64,000 nt of DNA from Streptomyces griseiscabiei. Lineage in GTDB: Bacteria; Actinomycetota; Actinomycetes; Streptomycetales; Streptomycetaceae. Every line of letters starts with the position of its first letter. The stretch's first letter is position 1. The stretch is taken from contig NZ_JAGJBZ010000001.1 of the NCBI RefSeq assembly GCF_020010925.1, positions 1,984,001 to 2,048,000 on the forward strand, given 5' to 3'. This document shows positions 52,486 through 60,373 of the stretch, in pieces. Made by a program: the position numbers and the translations under genes. The notes under the pieces are model-generated. The model was not told the DNA's origin and did no database searches. It worked only from the letters and a program-made list of their open reading frames with translations.

Positions 52486-53271
52486 TTAGATGAACTTCTG
52501 GCCCGCGAGGAACTCGGCGAGCTGCTTGCCGCCCTCGCCCTCGTCCTTGACGATCGTGCCGGCGGTGCGCGCCGGGCGCTCGGCCGCGGAGTCCACGGCC
52601 GTCCAGGCGCCTTCCAGACCGACGTCCTCGGCCTCGATGTCGAGGTCGGACAGGTCCCAGGCCTGAACCGGCTTCTTCTTGGCGGCCATGATGCCCTTGA
52701 AGGACGGGTAACGCGCCTCGCCCGACTGGTCGGTGACCGACACGACCGCCGGCAGGGAGGCCTCCAGCTGCTCGGACGCGGCGTCGCCGTCACGGCGGCC
52801 CTTGACCACGCCGTCCTCGACCAAGACCTCGGACAGCAGGGTGACCTGGGGGACGCCCAGGCGCTCGGCGAGCAGGGCCGGGACGATACCGCCGGTGCCG
52901 TCGGTGGAGGCCATGCCGGAGATCACCAGGTCGTAGCCGGCCTTCTCGATCGCCTTGGCCAGCACCAGCGAGGTACCGATGGCGTCGGTGCCGTGCAGAT
53001 CGTCGTCCTCGACGTGGATCGCCTTGTCCGCGCCCATCGACAGCGCCTTGCGCAGCGCGTCCTTGGCGTCCTCGGGACCCACGGTCAGCACGGTGATCTC
53101 GGCGTCGTCCGCCTCGTCGGCGATCTGCAGCGCCTGCTCGACGGCGTACTCGTCCAGCTCGGAGAGCAGACCGTCCACGTCGTCACGGTCGACGGTCAGG
53201 TCATCGGCGAAGTGCCGGTCGCCAGTGGCGTCGGGCACGTACTTCACAGTGACAACGATCCTCAAGCTCAC
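52486..53271 (-). CDS. etfB: Electron transfer flavoprotein beta subunit
   Basis: A 261-residue EtfB/FixA with the AMP-binding region VISGMASTDGTGGIVPALLAE (mid-protein) and the C-terminal recognition segment PSFKGIMAAKKKPVQAW containing the K-rich loop that contacts partner dehydrogenases. Starts at GTG 53271 (VSLRIVVTVKYVPD) after AGGAG. First gene of etfBA. The upstream region has a near-consensus -10 (TAATAT, 53381-53376) with two dyads, consistent with fatty-acid-responsive repression. Confidence 0.95.
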   Translation of the reverse strand: MSLRIVVTVKYVPDATGDRHFADDLTVDRDDVDGLLSELDEYAVEQALQIADEADDAEITVLTVGPEDAKDALRKALSMGADKAIHVEDDDLHGTDAIGTSLVLAKAIEKAGYDLVISGMASTDGTGGIVPALLAERLGVPQVTLLSEVLVEDGVVKGRRDGDAASEQLEASLPAVVSVTDQSGEARYPSFKGIMAAKKKPVQAWDLSDLDIEAEDVGLEGAWTAVDSAAERPARTAGTIVKDEGEGGKQLAEFLAGQKFI

Positions 53272-53379
53272 GCCGGCTCTCCTACTGCATCGTCATTTCC
53301 GGGCTGCCTTCTTCCAGGCAGCATAGGCGCCTGGAGCGGCCGATCCCGATCGGGGCGACCTGCGCTCCGGTCGAAATAT

Positions 53380-53391
53380 TACTCGCCAGTA
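53380..53391. promoter_or_regulatory. Dyad TACT-CGCC-AGTA at the etfBA promoter
   Basis: A perfect inverted repeat with a 4-bp centre that abuts and overlaps by 2 bp the minus-strand -10 TAATAT (53381-53376) of etfB. It is placed as expected for a repressor of beta-oxidation genes. The regulator is unknown. Confidence 0.5.
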
Positions 53392-53427
53392 CGACGCCTA
53401 CGTTCCCTCACTCCGTGCCCGCTAAGC

Positions 53428-53435
53428 AAGCGCTT
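53428..53435. promoter_or_regulatory. AAGCGCTT dyad upstream of etfBA
   Basis: A perfect 8-bp palindrome in the context GCTAAGCAAGCGCTTTGAAC, about 47 bp upstream of the -10. From memory it resembles CAAGCGCTTG-centred TetR sites near actinobacterial acyl-CoA dehydrogenase genes. Confidence 0.4.
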
Positions 53436-53496
53436 TGAACTGTGAGTTAGGCAACCCTGCGTAATCGCGCGGGAGTCGGTCGGCAGCCGACCGGGA

Positions 53497-54006
53497 TCAG
53501 TCTCGCAGACCGTTGAAGCGGCCCTGGTGGTACAGCAGCGGACGGCCGGCACCCGACGGGTCGCCGACCACCACCTCGGCCAGCACGATCCGGTGATCCC
53601 CCGCCGGTACGCGCGCCACCACCCGGCAGACCAGCCAGGCGAGCACGTCGTCGAGGACGGGAACTCCCTCCGGCCCGCTGCGCCATCCGGTGGGCGCCCC
53701 GAACCGGTCGGCACCGCTGCGGGCGAAGGTGGCCGCCAGCTCCCGCTGGTGCTCGCCGAGTATGTGCACGCCGATGTGCTCGGCCTCGGAGAGCGCCGGC
53801 CAGCTGGAGGCGGCGGTGCCGACGCCGAAGGAGAGCAGCGGGGGCTCGGCGGAGACCGAGCTGAGCGAGGTGGCCGTGAAGCCGACCGGCCCGGTGGCGC
53901 CCCGCGCCGTGATCACCGCCACACCGGCGGCATGGCGGCGGAAGACGGAGCGCAGGAGATCGGGGGAGGCGAGCCGGGGCGAACCGAGGCCGGGGGTGGC
54001 CGACAT
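53497..54006 (-). CDS. Flavin reductase family protein
   Basis: A 169-residue FMN-binding split-barrel flavin reductase. It starts with the family-type helix LASPDLLRSVFRRHAAGVAV, then GPVGFTATSLSSVSAEPPLLSFGV (FMN phosphate-binding) and late GDHRIVLAEVV. Members reduce FMN or FAD with NAD(P)H to supply two-component monooxygenases or act as small oxidoreductases. No monooxygenase is adjacent. ATG 54006 is preceded by AGAAGGA. Single gene upstream of, and on the same strand as, etfBA but with its own 225-bp gap. Confidence 0.88.
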   Translation of the reverse strand: MSATPGLGSPRLASPDLLRSVFRRHAAGVAVITARGATGPVGFTATSLSSVSAEPPLLSFGVGTAASSWPALSEAEHIGVHILGEHQRELAATFARSGADRFGAPTGWRSGPEGVPVLDDVLAWLVCRVVARVPAGDHRIVLAEVVVGDPSGAGRPLLYHQGRFNGLRD

Positions 54007-54050
54007 GGAGTTGTCCTTCTGCTGGAGTCGACGGGCTGGTCCGTAGGGGC

Positions 54051-54140
54051 TCAGAAACCCGGACAGCGTGAACCGGCCGTGCCGACAGGGAACGCCCGCG
54101 CCAGGGCGTCACGCTCGAGGAGAAGGAGATCTCGGGGCAT
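54051..54140 (-). CDS. Possible 29-aa upstream peptide (leader?)
   Basis: A short frame, MPRDLLLLERDALARAFPVG plus TAGSRCPGF, ends 44 nt before the flavin reductase start. A -10-like CAGCCT lies 7 nt before its ATG, the leaderless spacing seen elsewhere in the window. It could be a translated leader controlling the flavin reductase, or may not be expressed. There is no homology evidence. Confidence 0.25.
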   Translation of the reverse strand: MPRDLLLLERDALARAFPVGTAGSRCPGF

Positions 54141-54196
54141 ACGGCCAGGCTGACGACGAGTGAGGCCCGCAGTCAAGCGCGTCCCGGTGTGCGGCT

Positions 54197-54610
54197 TCAC
54201 ACGGCCTCCCCCAGCGCGGCGATCACATCCGCCTTGCGCGGCTGCCCGGTCGCCCTGCGCACGATCCGGCCGCCGGAGTCGAGCACGAGCACGGTCGGCG
54301 TCTTGAGGATGTCGAGCCGGCGCACGAGGTCGAGACGGTCCTCGGCGTCGATCTCGACATGGGTCACGCCGGGCACCATTCCGGCCACTTCGGCGAGCAC
54401 CCGGCGGGTCGCCCGGCAGGGGGCGCAGAAGGCGCTGGAGAACTGGACGAGCGTGGCCCGTTCACCGAGCCCCTCCCCCAACTCCGCCGTACCGAGCAGC
54501 TTGTCGCCGTCCCGCCCGCGCACCCTGACCCTCCCGCTCCGCCGCCGCTGCAGCACTCCGTAGACGCTCGCCGCCGCGAGCACCAGCCCACACACCACAA
54601 GTCCGGTCAC
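54197..54610 (-). CDS. Membrane-anchored thioredoxin-like protein
   Basis: A 137-residue protein with one N-terminal transmembrane helix (about 3-20) and a thioredoxin fold with active site CAPC (C62, C65), preceded by LVQFSSAF, and the cis-Pro segment TPTVLVLDSGG. It probably acts in disulfide reduction or exchange at the membrane. It is divergent (75 bp) from the DUF4395 gene; the two families occur side by side in many actinobacteria, suggesting joint function. The N-in or N-out topology is not determined by the sequence. Confidence 0.85.
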   Translation of the reverse strand: MTGLVVCGLVLAAASVYGVLQRRRSGRVRVRGRDGDKLLGTAELGEGLGERATLVQFSSAFCAPCRATRRVLAEVAGMVPGVTHVEIDAEDRLDLVRRLDILKTPTVLVLDSGGRIVRRATGQPRKADVIAALGEAV

Positions 54611-54685
54611 AGCGTGCTTCAGCGTTCACGAGACTGCAAAGATTCCCGCCTCCCCATGGAGATTGGCCTGCGGAATGCTTGACGC

Positions 54686-55102
54686 ATGGACATCGATGTG
54701 AGGGGCCCGCGCTTCGGGGCCGCCGTGACGGCCGTGGTGCTCGCGGTCGTGCTGATCACCGGCAGCGTCTGGCTGCTGGCCTGGCAGACGCTCGCGTTCG
54801 CGCTGGGCGCGGCGGGCGGGGTGGGGCGTTCGCCGTACGGCTGGGCGTTCCGCGCGCTCGTGCGGCCGCGGATCGGCGCGCCGACGGAGTTCGAGGCGCC
54901 GCAACCGCCGCGGTTCGCGCAGGCGGTGGGGCTGGCCTTCGCGGCGGTGGGGCTGGTCGGTCTCACGGTGGGGCCCGAGGCGCTGGGGCTCGCGGCGACC
55001 GGGGCGGCGCTCGCGGCGGCCTTTCTCAACGCGGTGTTCGGGTACTGCCTGGGGTGCGAGATGTATCTGCTTGTTCGGCGGGTGGCTGTTCGTGCGAAGT
55101 GA
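54686..55102 (+). CDS. DUF4395 membrane protein
   Basis: A 138-residue protein with about four transmembrane helices, the DUF4395 signature NAVFGYCLGCEMYLL near the C-terminus (CxxC-like paired cysteines) and a mid-protein RPRIG loop. The cysteine pair and its thioredoxin neighbour suggest thiol-disulfide or sulfur chemistry at the membrane; no activity is known to me. A -10-like AATGCT (54674-54679) ends 6 nt before the ATG with no ribosome binding site, so it is probably leaderless. Confidence 0.83.
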   Translation: MDIDVRGPRFGAAVTAVVLAVVLITGSVWLLAWQTLAFALGAAGGVGRSPYGWAFRALVRPRIGAPTEFEAPQPPRFAQAVGLAFAAVGLVGLTVGPEALGLAATGAALAAAFLNAVFGYCLGCEMYLLVRRVAVRAK

Positions 55103-55216
55103 CGGCCCGGTGAACTCCGCGCTGGTCGCTCATGTGTCCGACGTGACGAGAATCTCGCCCCTGGCCGGCACCAGGGCTGGCCACCCGTGCGTTCTTGGGG
55201 CACGATCTGCGAGATG

Positions 55217-55241
55217 CCGTAAACCTACGGCTGCGTAACTT
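55217..55241. promoter_or_regulatory. Overlapping dyads upstream of the acyltransferase
   Basis: CCGTA-AACC-TACGG (55217-55230) and AA-N2-TACG-N4-CGTA-N2-TT (55222-55241) share the central TACGG. It lies about 50 nt before the PlsC start and includes a -10-like TAACTT at its edge, a good position for a TetR-type lipid regulator. The regulator is unknown. Confidence 0.5.
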
Positions 55242-55289
55242 CCCGCCGGGAGACCCCGTCCCAGGCAGAGAGAAGGGTCCACTCCGCCC

Positions 55290-56018
55290 ATGGCAGAGCT
55301 TGTCTACCGTCCCGCGGTCGGTCTCGCCCAAACCCTGTTCAAGGTCTGGGACCTGAAGATCGATCTCAAGGGGTCGGAGAACATCCCGCGCTCGGGCGGC
55401 GCGGTGCTGGTGAGCAATCACATCGGCTACCTGGACTTCATCTTCGACGGCCTGGCGGCGCTGCCGCAGAAGCGGCTGGTGCGCTTCATGGCCAAGGAGT
55501 CGGTGTTCCGGCACAGGATCTCCGGTCCGCTGATGCGCAACATGCGGCACATCCCGGTGGACCGCAAGCAGGGCGAGGCGGCCTACGCGCACGCGCTGGA
55601 CTCGCTGCGCTCCGGCGAGATCATCGGTGTCTTCCCCGAGGCCACCATCTCTCAGTCGTTCACGCTGAAGAGCTTCAAGTCGGGTGCCGCCCGGCTGGCG
55701 CAGGAGGCGGGCGTCCCGCTGATCCCGATGGCCGTGTGGGGCACACAGCGGCTGTGGACCAAGGGCCACCCGAGGAACTTCAAGCGCAGCCACATCCCGA
55801 TCACCATCCGGGTGGGCGAGGCGATAGAGGCCTCCAAGGACAAGTACGCGGGCGCCATCACCCGTCAGCTCCGCGACCGCGTCCAGGAGTTGCTGGAGGC
55901 CGCCCAGCGCGCCTACCCGGTCCGCCCCAAGGGCCCGGACGACACCTGGTGGATGCCGGCCCACCTCGGCGGCACGGCCCCGACCCCGGAACAGGTCCGC
56001 GAGGCCGAGGCCCGCTGA
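55290..56018 (+). CDS. 1-acyl-sn-glycerol-3-phosphate acyltransferase (PlsC-like)
   Basis: A 242-residue lysophospholipid acyltransferase. The catalytic NHxxxxD motif is NHIGYLD (43-49), and the substrate motif is FPEAT (about 114-118), where most family members have FPEG. There is no obvious transmembrane helix beyond weak hydrophobic stretches, so it is probably membrane-associated. It acylates lysophosphatidate or a related glycolipid in membrane lipid synthesis. The ATG at 55290 follows AGAAGGG. A dyad-containing promoter is upstream. Convergent with the transglutaminase gene. Confidence 0.9.
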   Translation: MAELVYRPAVGLAQTLFKVWDLKIDLKGSENIPRSGGAVLVSNHIGYLDFIFDGLAALPQKRLVRFMAKESVFRHRISGPLMRNMRHIPVDRKQGEAAYAHALDSLRSGEIIGVFPEATISQSFTLKSFKSGAARLAQEAGVPLIPMAVWGTQRLWTKGHPRNFKRSHIPITIRVGEAIEASKDKYAGAITRQLRDRVQELLEAAQRAYPVRPKGPDDTWWMPAHLGGTAPTPEQVREAEAR

Positions 56019-56025
56019 CCCGGCG

Positions 56026-56598
56026 CTACAGCGTCACGGGGAGCGTTCTCCACAGCCGCGCCCGGTCCGGGGCCGCCCGCAGGGCGGCGAGGACGGCCGG
56101 GTGCGGCGCGGCGTAGAGCGTCGGGTCGTCCGCCTCGCCCGCCGCCGGGTCGGGCACGAAGGCAAGACGTTCCCCCTCCAGCGAGAACCGCGCGTCGACC
56201 CCCGGCTTGTTGCCCCGGGGGTCCTGGCGGTGCCAGGCGCCGTGGAAGCGGACGGCGACCAGGCCGTGCACCACGTCGAAGCGCTGGTAGCACAGGGCGG
56301 TCGGGATGTCCTCGGCGCGCAGCAGGGCGGCCAGGGCATGGGCCTTGGCGTAGCAGATCCCGGTGCCCTGTTCGAGGACGTCGGACGCGCGCCAGGTCAC
56401 CCGCGGATCGTCGGCGTCCTGGGAGTGCGTGACGGTGTCCCGGACGTGGTCGAACGCGAGACGCGCATAGTCATACGAGTCCGCCGCTTCCCTGGCCAGC
56501 CGCGCGGCCGTCTGCCGCACGCGTGGATGATGATGGTCCACCGCCTCGTCGGCGAGCAGATAGGCGGACAGGTCGGGGTTCTGCTGGATCAGCTCCAT
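56026..56598 (-). CDS. Transglutaminase-like domain protein
   Basis: A 190-residue protein with a complete papain/transglutaminase triad: C82 in GTGICYAKAHALAALL, H110 in DVVHGLVAVRF, and D125 in RQDPRGN. The N-terminal helix bundle (1-65) is rich in His and Asp. No signal peptide, so it is cytosolic. Members are putative cysteine proteases or amide-modifying enzymes. The frame is open to 56625, but ATG 56598 fits the fold. Convergent with plsC, 7 bp apart. Substrate unknown. Confidence 0.83.
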   Translation of the reverse strand: MELIQQNPDLSAYLLADEAVDHHHPRVRQTAARLAREAADSYDYARLAFDHVRDTVTHSQDADDPRVTWRASDVLEQGTGICYAKAHALAALLRAEDIPTALCYQRFDVVHGLVAVRFHGAWHRQDPRGNKPGVDARFSLEGERLAFVPDPAAGEADDPTLYAAPHPAVLAALRAAPDRARLWRTLPVTL

Positions 56599-56684
56599 GC
56601 CCGCAGAGCATAGGAAAACGATCACCCGAGAGTCAATGACTTTTCAAGTGACCGCATACCTATGCACTCAGGGACCGTCTGCGC

Positions 56685-57755
56685 TCAGCGCGCCATCTCC
56701 TCCTTCAGCGCCGCCACGAACCCGTCCACGCCCTCCGCGGTCGTGTCGAAGGAGCACATCCAGCGCACGTCACCGGCGGCCTCGTCCCAGAAGTAGAAGC
56801 GGTGGCGCTTCTGGAGGCGTTCGCTCACGTCGTGCGGGAGCCGGGCGAAGACGGCGTTGGCCTGTACGGGGTGGAGGATCTCGACGCCGTGGACGGCGCG
56901 GACGCCCTCGGCGAGCCGCTGGGCCATCTCGTTGGAGTGCCGGGCGTTGCGCAGCCACAGGTCCCGCGACAGCAGGGCCTCCAACTGCACCGACACGAAA
57001 CGCATCTTGGAGGCGAGCTGCATGGACAGCTTGCGCAGGTGCTTCATGTGGCGGACGGCGTCCTGGTTGATCACCACCACCGCCTCGCCGAACATCGCGC
57101 CGTTCTTGGTGCCGCCCAGGGAGAGCAGGTCGACGCCGACCGCGTTGGTGAAGGTCCGCATCGGGACGTCCAGGGAGGCGGCGGCGTTGGCTATCCGGGA
57201 GCCGTCCAGGTGCACCCTCATGCCGTGCGCGTGGGCGTGCTCGCAGATCGCGCGGATCTCCTCGGGCGTGTAGAGGGTGCCCAGTTCGGTGCTCTGGGTG
57301 ATCGAGACGACCTGGGGCATCGCCCGGTGCTCGTCGTCCCAGCCGTACGCCTGCCGGTCGATCAGCTCGGGCGTGAGCTTGCCGTCGGGGGTGGGCACGG
57401 TGAGCAGCTTGAGGCCGCCCATGCGCTCCGGCGCGCCGCCCTCGTCGACATGGATGTGCGCGCTCTCCGCGCAGATCACCGCGCCCCAGCGGTCGGTGAC
57501 CGCCTGGAGCGCGACGACGTTGGCACCGGTGCCGTTGAAGACGGGGAACGCCTCGGCGGTGGCGCCGAAGTGACCGCGGACGATCCGCTGGAGGTTCTCG
57601 GTGTACTCGTCCTCGCCGTACGCGACCTGGTGCCCGCCGTTGGCCACGGCCAGGGCGGCGAGCACCTCGGGGTGGACCCCCGCGTAGTTGTCGCTGGCGA
57701 AGCCGCGGATCTCCGGGTCGTGATGGCGCCGGGCGTCGGTCTTCGGAGGGTTCAC
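56685..57755 (-). CDS. Low-specificity L-threonine aldolase / beta-eliminating lyase family
   Basis: A 356-residue fold-type I PLP enzyme of the threonine aldolase type: FNGTGANVVALQ, the PLP-stacking SAHIHVDEGGAPE, VHLDGSRIANAA (Asp-Arg) and the Schiff-base lysine in SLGGTKNGAMF. It cleaves beta-hydroxy amino acids to glycine plus an aldehyde. GTG 57755 overlaps the SDR stop (GTGA), so it is the last gene of a three-gene coupled operon with an SDR and DUF6421. That context may mean a specialised beta-hydroxy amino acid rather than threonine. Confidence 0.88.
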   Translation of the reverse strand: MNPPKTDARRHHDPEIRGFASDNYAGVHPEVLAALAVANGGHQVAYGEDEYTENLQRIVRGHFGATAEAFPVFNGTGANVVALQAVTDRWGAVICAESAHIHVDEGGAPERMGGLKLLTVPTPDGKLTPELIDRQAYGWDDEHRAMPQVVSITQSTELGTLYTPEEIRAICEHAHAHGMRVHLDGSRIANAAASLDVPMRTFTNAVGVDLLSLGGTKNGAMFGEAVVVINQDAVRHMKHLRKLSMQLASKMRFVSVQLEALLSRDLWLRNARHSNEMAQRLAEGVRAVHGVEILHPVQANAVFARLPHDVSERLQKRHRFYFWDEAAGDVRWMCSFDTTAEGVDGFVAALKEEMAR

Positions 57756-58555
57756 GGCTTGTCGGTCAGCCACAGACGGTTTCCGTTCACTTCGGCGGCG
57801 GACTTCTCCCAGACACCGACGATGGCCTCGGCCAGCTCCGTCACGTCGGTGAAGCCCGCGAACTTCGCGTTGGGGCGGTCGGCGCGCATCGCGTCGTGCA
57901 CCAGCGCCTTCACCACCAGGATGGCAGCCGCGGAGGTCGGCCCGTCGGTGCCGCCCGCCTTGCGGAAGTAGTCGGCGGCGGCGAGCGTCCACGCCTCGGC
58001 GGCGGCCTTGGCGGCGGCGTACGCGGCGTTGCCCGCGGTGGGACTGCTGGCCCCGGCGGCGCTGATCAGCACGTACCGGCCGCGCTCGCTGCGCTGGAGG
58101 GCCTCGTGGAAGGCGAGGGAGGTGTGCTGCACGGTGCGGATCAGCAGCATCTCCAGGAAGTCCCAGTCGTCGAGACTGGTCCGGGTGAAGGTCTCGCTGC
58201 CGCGCCAGCCGCCGACGAGGTGGACCAGGCCGTCCACGCGCCCGAAGTCCTTCTCGATACGGGTGGCCCAGTCCCGGGTGGACTGGAGGTCCAGCAGGTC
58301 GACCGTGTCGCCGACGACGGTGGCGCCGCCGTGCGCGTAGCGGGCCGCGTCCACGGCCTCGGAGAGCCGCTCGGGGTCGTTGTCGGAGCCGACGACGATC
58401 GCGCCCGCCTCGGCCAGCCGCAGCAGGGCCGCCCGGCCGGCGGGTCCACCCGCGCCCGCCACCGCGACCACCGCGCCGCTCAGTGCACCGTTGCCGTTCT
58501 GCATGGTCTTCGCCTCCTGGGCAGCGACTGTGACGTCCGCGACGGGGGCGCTCAC
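57752..58555 (-). CDS. Short-chain dehydrogenase/reductase (SDR)
   Basis: A 267-residue SDR: cofactor loop VAGAGGPAGRAAL (about 33-45), acidic NAD(H) selector in GSDNDPE, VDLLDL, structural Asn region replaced by LVHLVGGWRGSETF, and catalytic Ser/Tyr/Lys in ISAAGASS and YAAAK. The N-terminus is about 25 residues longer than the minimal family. It overlaps the DUF6421 stop by 4 bp at its start and the aldolase start by 4 bp at its end. Its substrate is probably linked to the aldolase reaction. Confidence 0.87.
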   Translation of the reverse strand: MSAPVADVTVAAQEAKTMQNGNGALSGAVVAVAGAGGPAGRAALLRLAEAGAIVVGSDNDPERLSEAVDAARYAHGGATVVGDTVDLLDLQSTRDWATRIEKDFGRVDGLVHLVGGWRGSETFTRTSLDDWDFLEMLLIRTVQHTSLAFHEALQRSERGRYVLISAAGASSPTAGNAAYAAAKAAAEAWTLAAADYFRKAGGTDGPTSAAAILVVKALVHDAMRADRPNAKFAGFTDVTELAEAIVGVWEKSAAEVNGNRLWLTDKP

Positions 58556-59949
58556 GCGGCGGCCCGCTCGGTGTCCGCCGCGGTGATGCCCTTGGTGGAG
58601 GCGATCACGGTCTTCAGCTTCTTGGCGAGCGCCTCATAGAACATGCTGAGCGGAAACTCGTCCGGAAGCACGTCGTCGACGAGTTTCCGCGGCGGCTGCG
58701 TCAGATCCAGGGCGTCCGGGCCCTTGGCCCAGCGGGAGCCGGGGTGCGGGGAGAGGTAGGTGGAGACCAGCTCGTACCCGGCGAACCAGTGGACGAGCTT
58801 CGGGCGGTCGATGCCGTCGCGGTAGAGCTGCTCGATGTCGGCGCAGAGCTGGTTGGTGACCTGCGGGGCGCGCTGCCAGTCGATGTGCAGCTTGTTGTCG
58901 GTCCAGCGGACGACATCGTGCTTGTGCAGGTAGGCGAAGAGGAGCTGGCCGCCGAGACCGTCGTAGTTGCGCACCCGCTCACCGGTGACCGGGAAGCGGA
59001 ACATCCGGTCGAAGAGGACCGCGTACTGCACGTCACGGGCCTGCGGGACGCCGTCGGACTCCAGTTTCACGGCCTCCTTGAAGGCGGTGAGGTCGCAGCG
59101 CAGCTCTTCGAGGCCGTACATCCAGAACGGCTGGCGCTGCTTGATCATGAAGGGGTCGAAGGGCAGGTCGCCGTGGCTGTGGGTGCGGTCGTGGACCATG
59201 TCCCACAGGACGAAGGCCTCCTCGCAGCGCTTCTGGTCGTGGACCATCGCGGCGACGTCCTCGGGCAGCTCCAGGCCCAGGATGTCGACGGCGGACTCGG
59301 TGACCCGGCGGAAGCGGGCCGCCTCGCGGTCGCAGAAGATGCCGCCCCAGGAGAAGCGGGCCGGGGCCTCGCGCACGGCGATGGTCTCCGGGAAGAGGAC
59401 GGCCGAGTTGGTGTCGTAACCGGCGGTGAAGTCCTCGAAGGTGATGCCGCAGAACAGCGGGTTGTCGTAGCGGGTGCGCTCCAGCTCGGCCAGCCAGTCG
59501 GGCCAGACCATGCGCAGCACGACCGCTTCGAGGTTGCGGTCCGGGTTGCCGTTCTGTGTGTACATCGGGAAGACGACCAGGTGCTGGAGGCCGTCCGCGC
59601 GGCTCGCGGCGGGCTGGAAGGCCAGCAGCGAGTCCAGGAAGTCGGGCACCTCGAAACCGTCGTCGGCCCAGCGCCGCAGGTCCTTGACGAGGGCCTCGTG
59701 GTAGGCGGCGTCGTGCGGCAGCAGCGGGGCCAGCGCCTCGACCGCGTCCACGACATCCGCCACGGCGCGCTCGGCGGCGGCCCGGTCCGGGGCGTGCTCG
59801 GCGTCGAAGTCGATCGAGCCGTCCTTGGACTGCCATGGCCGGATCCGCTCCACGGCATCCTTGAGCACGGGCCAGGCCGGGTGGTCCACCACCCTACCGA
59901 CCGAAGGAACGCCGCCCTCCGCGCCCACCTGCGCAAGAATTTCCGTCAT
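58552..59949 (-). CDS. DUF6421 family protein
   Basis: A 465-residue soluble protein of unknown function that I recognise as DUF6421. Notable invariant-looking segments are VVFPMYTQNGNPDRNLEAVV, DMVHDRTHSHGDLPFDPFMI (several His that could bind a metal), KQRQPFWMYGLEELRCDL and WFAGYELVSTYLSPHPGSRW. There is no signal or membrane segment. ATG 59949 with GGAGGATGG upstream gives the family start MTEILAQVG. First gene of the coupled DUF6421-SDR-threonine aldolase operon. A catalytic role in the same pathway is inferred from coupling only. Confidence 0.8.
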   Translation of the reverse strand: MTEILAQVGAEGGVPSVGRVVDHPAWPVLKDAVERIRPWQSKDGSIDFDAEHAPDRAAAERAVADVVDAVEALAPLLPHDAAYHEALVKDLRRWADDGFEVPDFLDSLLAFQPAASRADGLQHLVVFPMYTQNGNPDRNLEAVVLRMVWPDWLAELERTRYDNPLFCGITFEDFTAGYDTNSAVLFPETIAVREAPARFSWGGIFCDREAARFRRVTESAVDILGLELPEDVAAMVHDQKRCEEAFVLWDMVHDRTHSHGDLPFDPFMIKQRQPFWMYGLEELRCDLTAFKEAVKLESDGVPQARDVQYAVLFDRMFRFPVTGERVRNYDGLGGQLLFAYLHKHDVVRWTDNKLHIDWQRAPQVTNQLCADIEQLYRDGIDRPKLVHWFAGYELVSTYLSPHPGSRWAKGPDALDLTQPPRKLVDDVLPDEFPLSMFYEALAKKLKTVIASTKGITAADTERAAA

Positions 59950-60373
59950 GACCCATCCTCCACGGGATAAACTTTCGTAAGAACACCGTACGTAGCGAGG
60001 GTCCCCCACCGCAAGACCGATCATGAGCGATCCCGCCGGAAATCTTCCCGCCACCCCCAGTACCTAACCGCTGAATCTCCTGCCACACGCGTCACACGTC
60101 ACAGTTTGTGCGTCCCGCTCTCCGCGCGGAGGTCGACGGGGTCAACCCGTACCGGACTCGCCCACTCAGGGATGACGCGATCGGTGCGGGGCGAGTGCGG
60201 AAACGGTCCTGTTCTCCGACGTGGCGCGGTACGCCACGGCGTGACACGACCCGAAAGGGCTCGTGCACATGCGGATGCATCGCACGGCGGGAGGACTACG
60301 CTGCGCCCCAGCCGCGTGCCGCCCCTCCCCCGGTCACGCGGGCCGAGCCGCCGTCGACGGAAGCGAGTCAACC
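59950..60373. other. 424-bp intergenic region between divergent genes
   Basis: No gene supported. The 60 bp next to DUF6421 are AT-rich (TTTACGAAAG-type tract and TACGTACGG, 59968-59995) and presumably contain its promoter. The rest is high-GC with short antisense-like frames. A small cluster of CGTCACA/CACACG repeats lies at 60082-60102. The GDPD promoter is not obvious. Confidence 0.5.
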
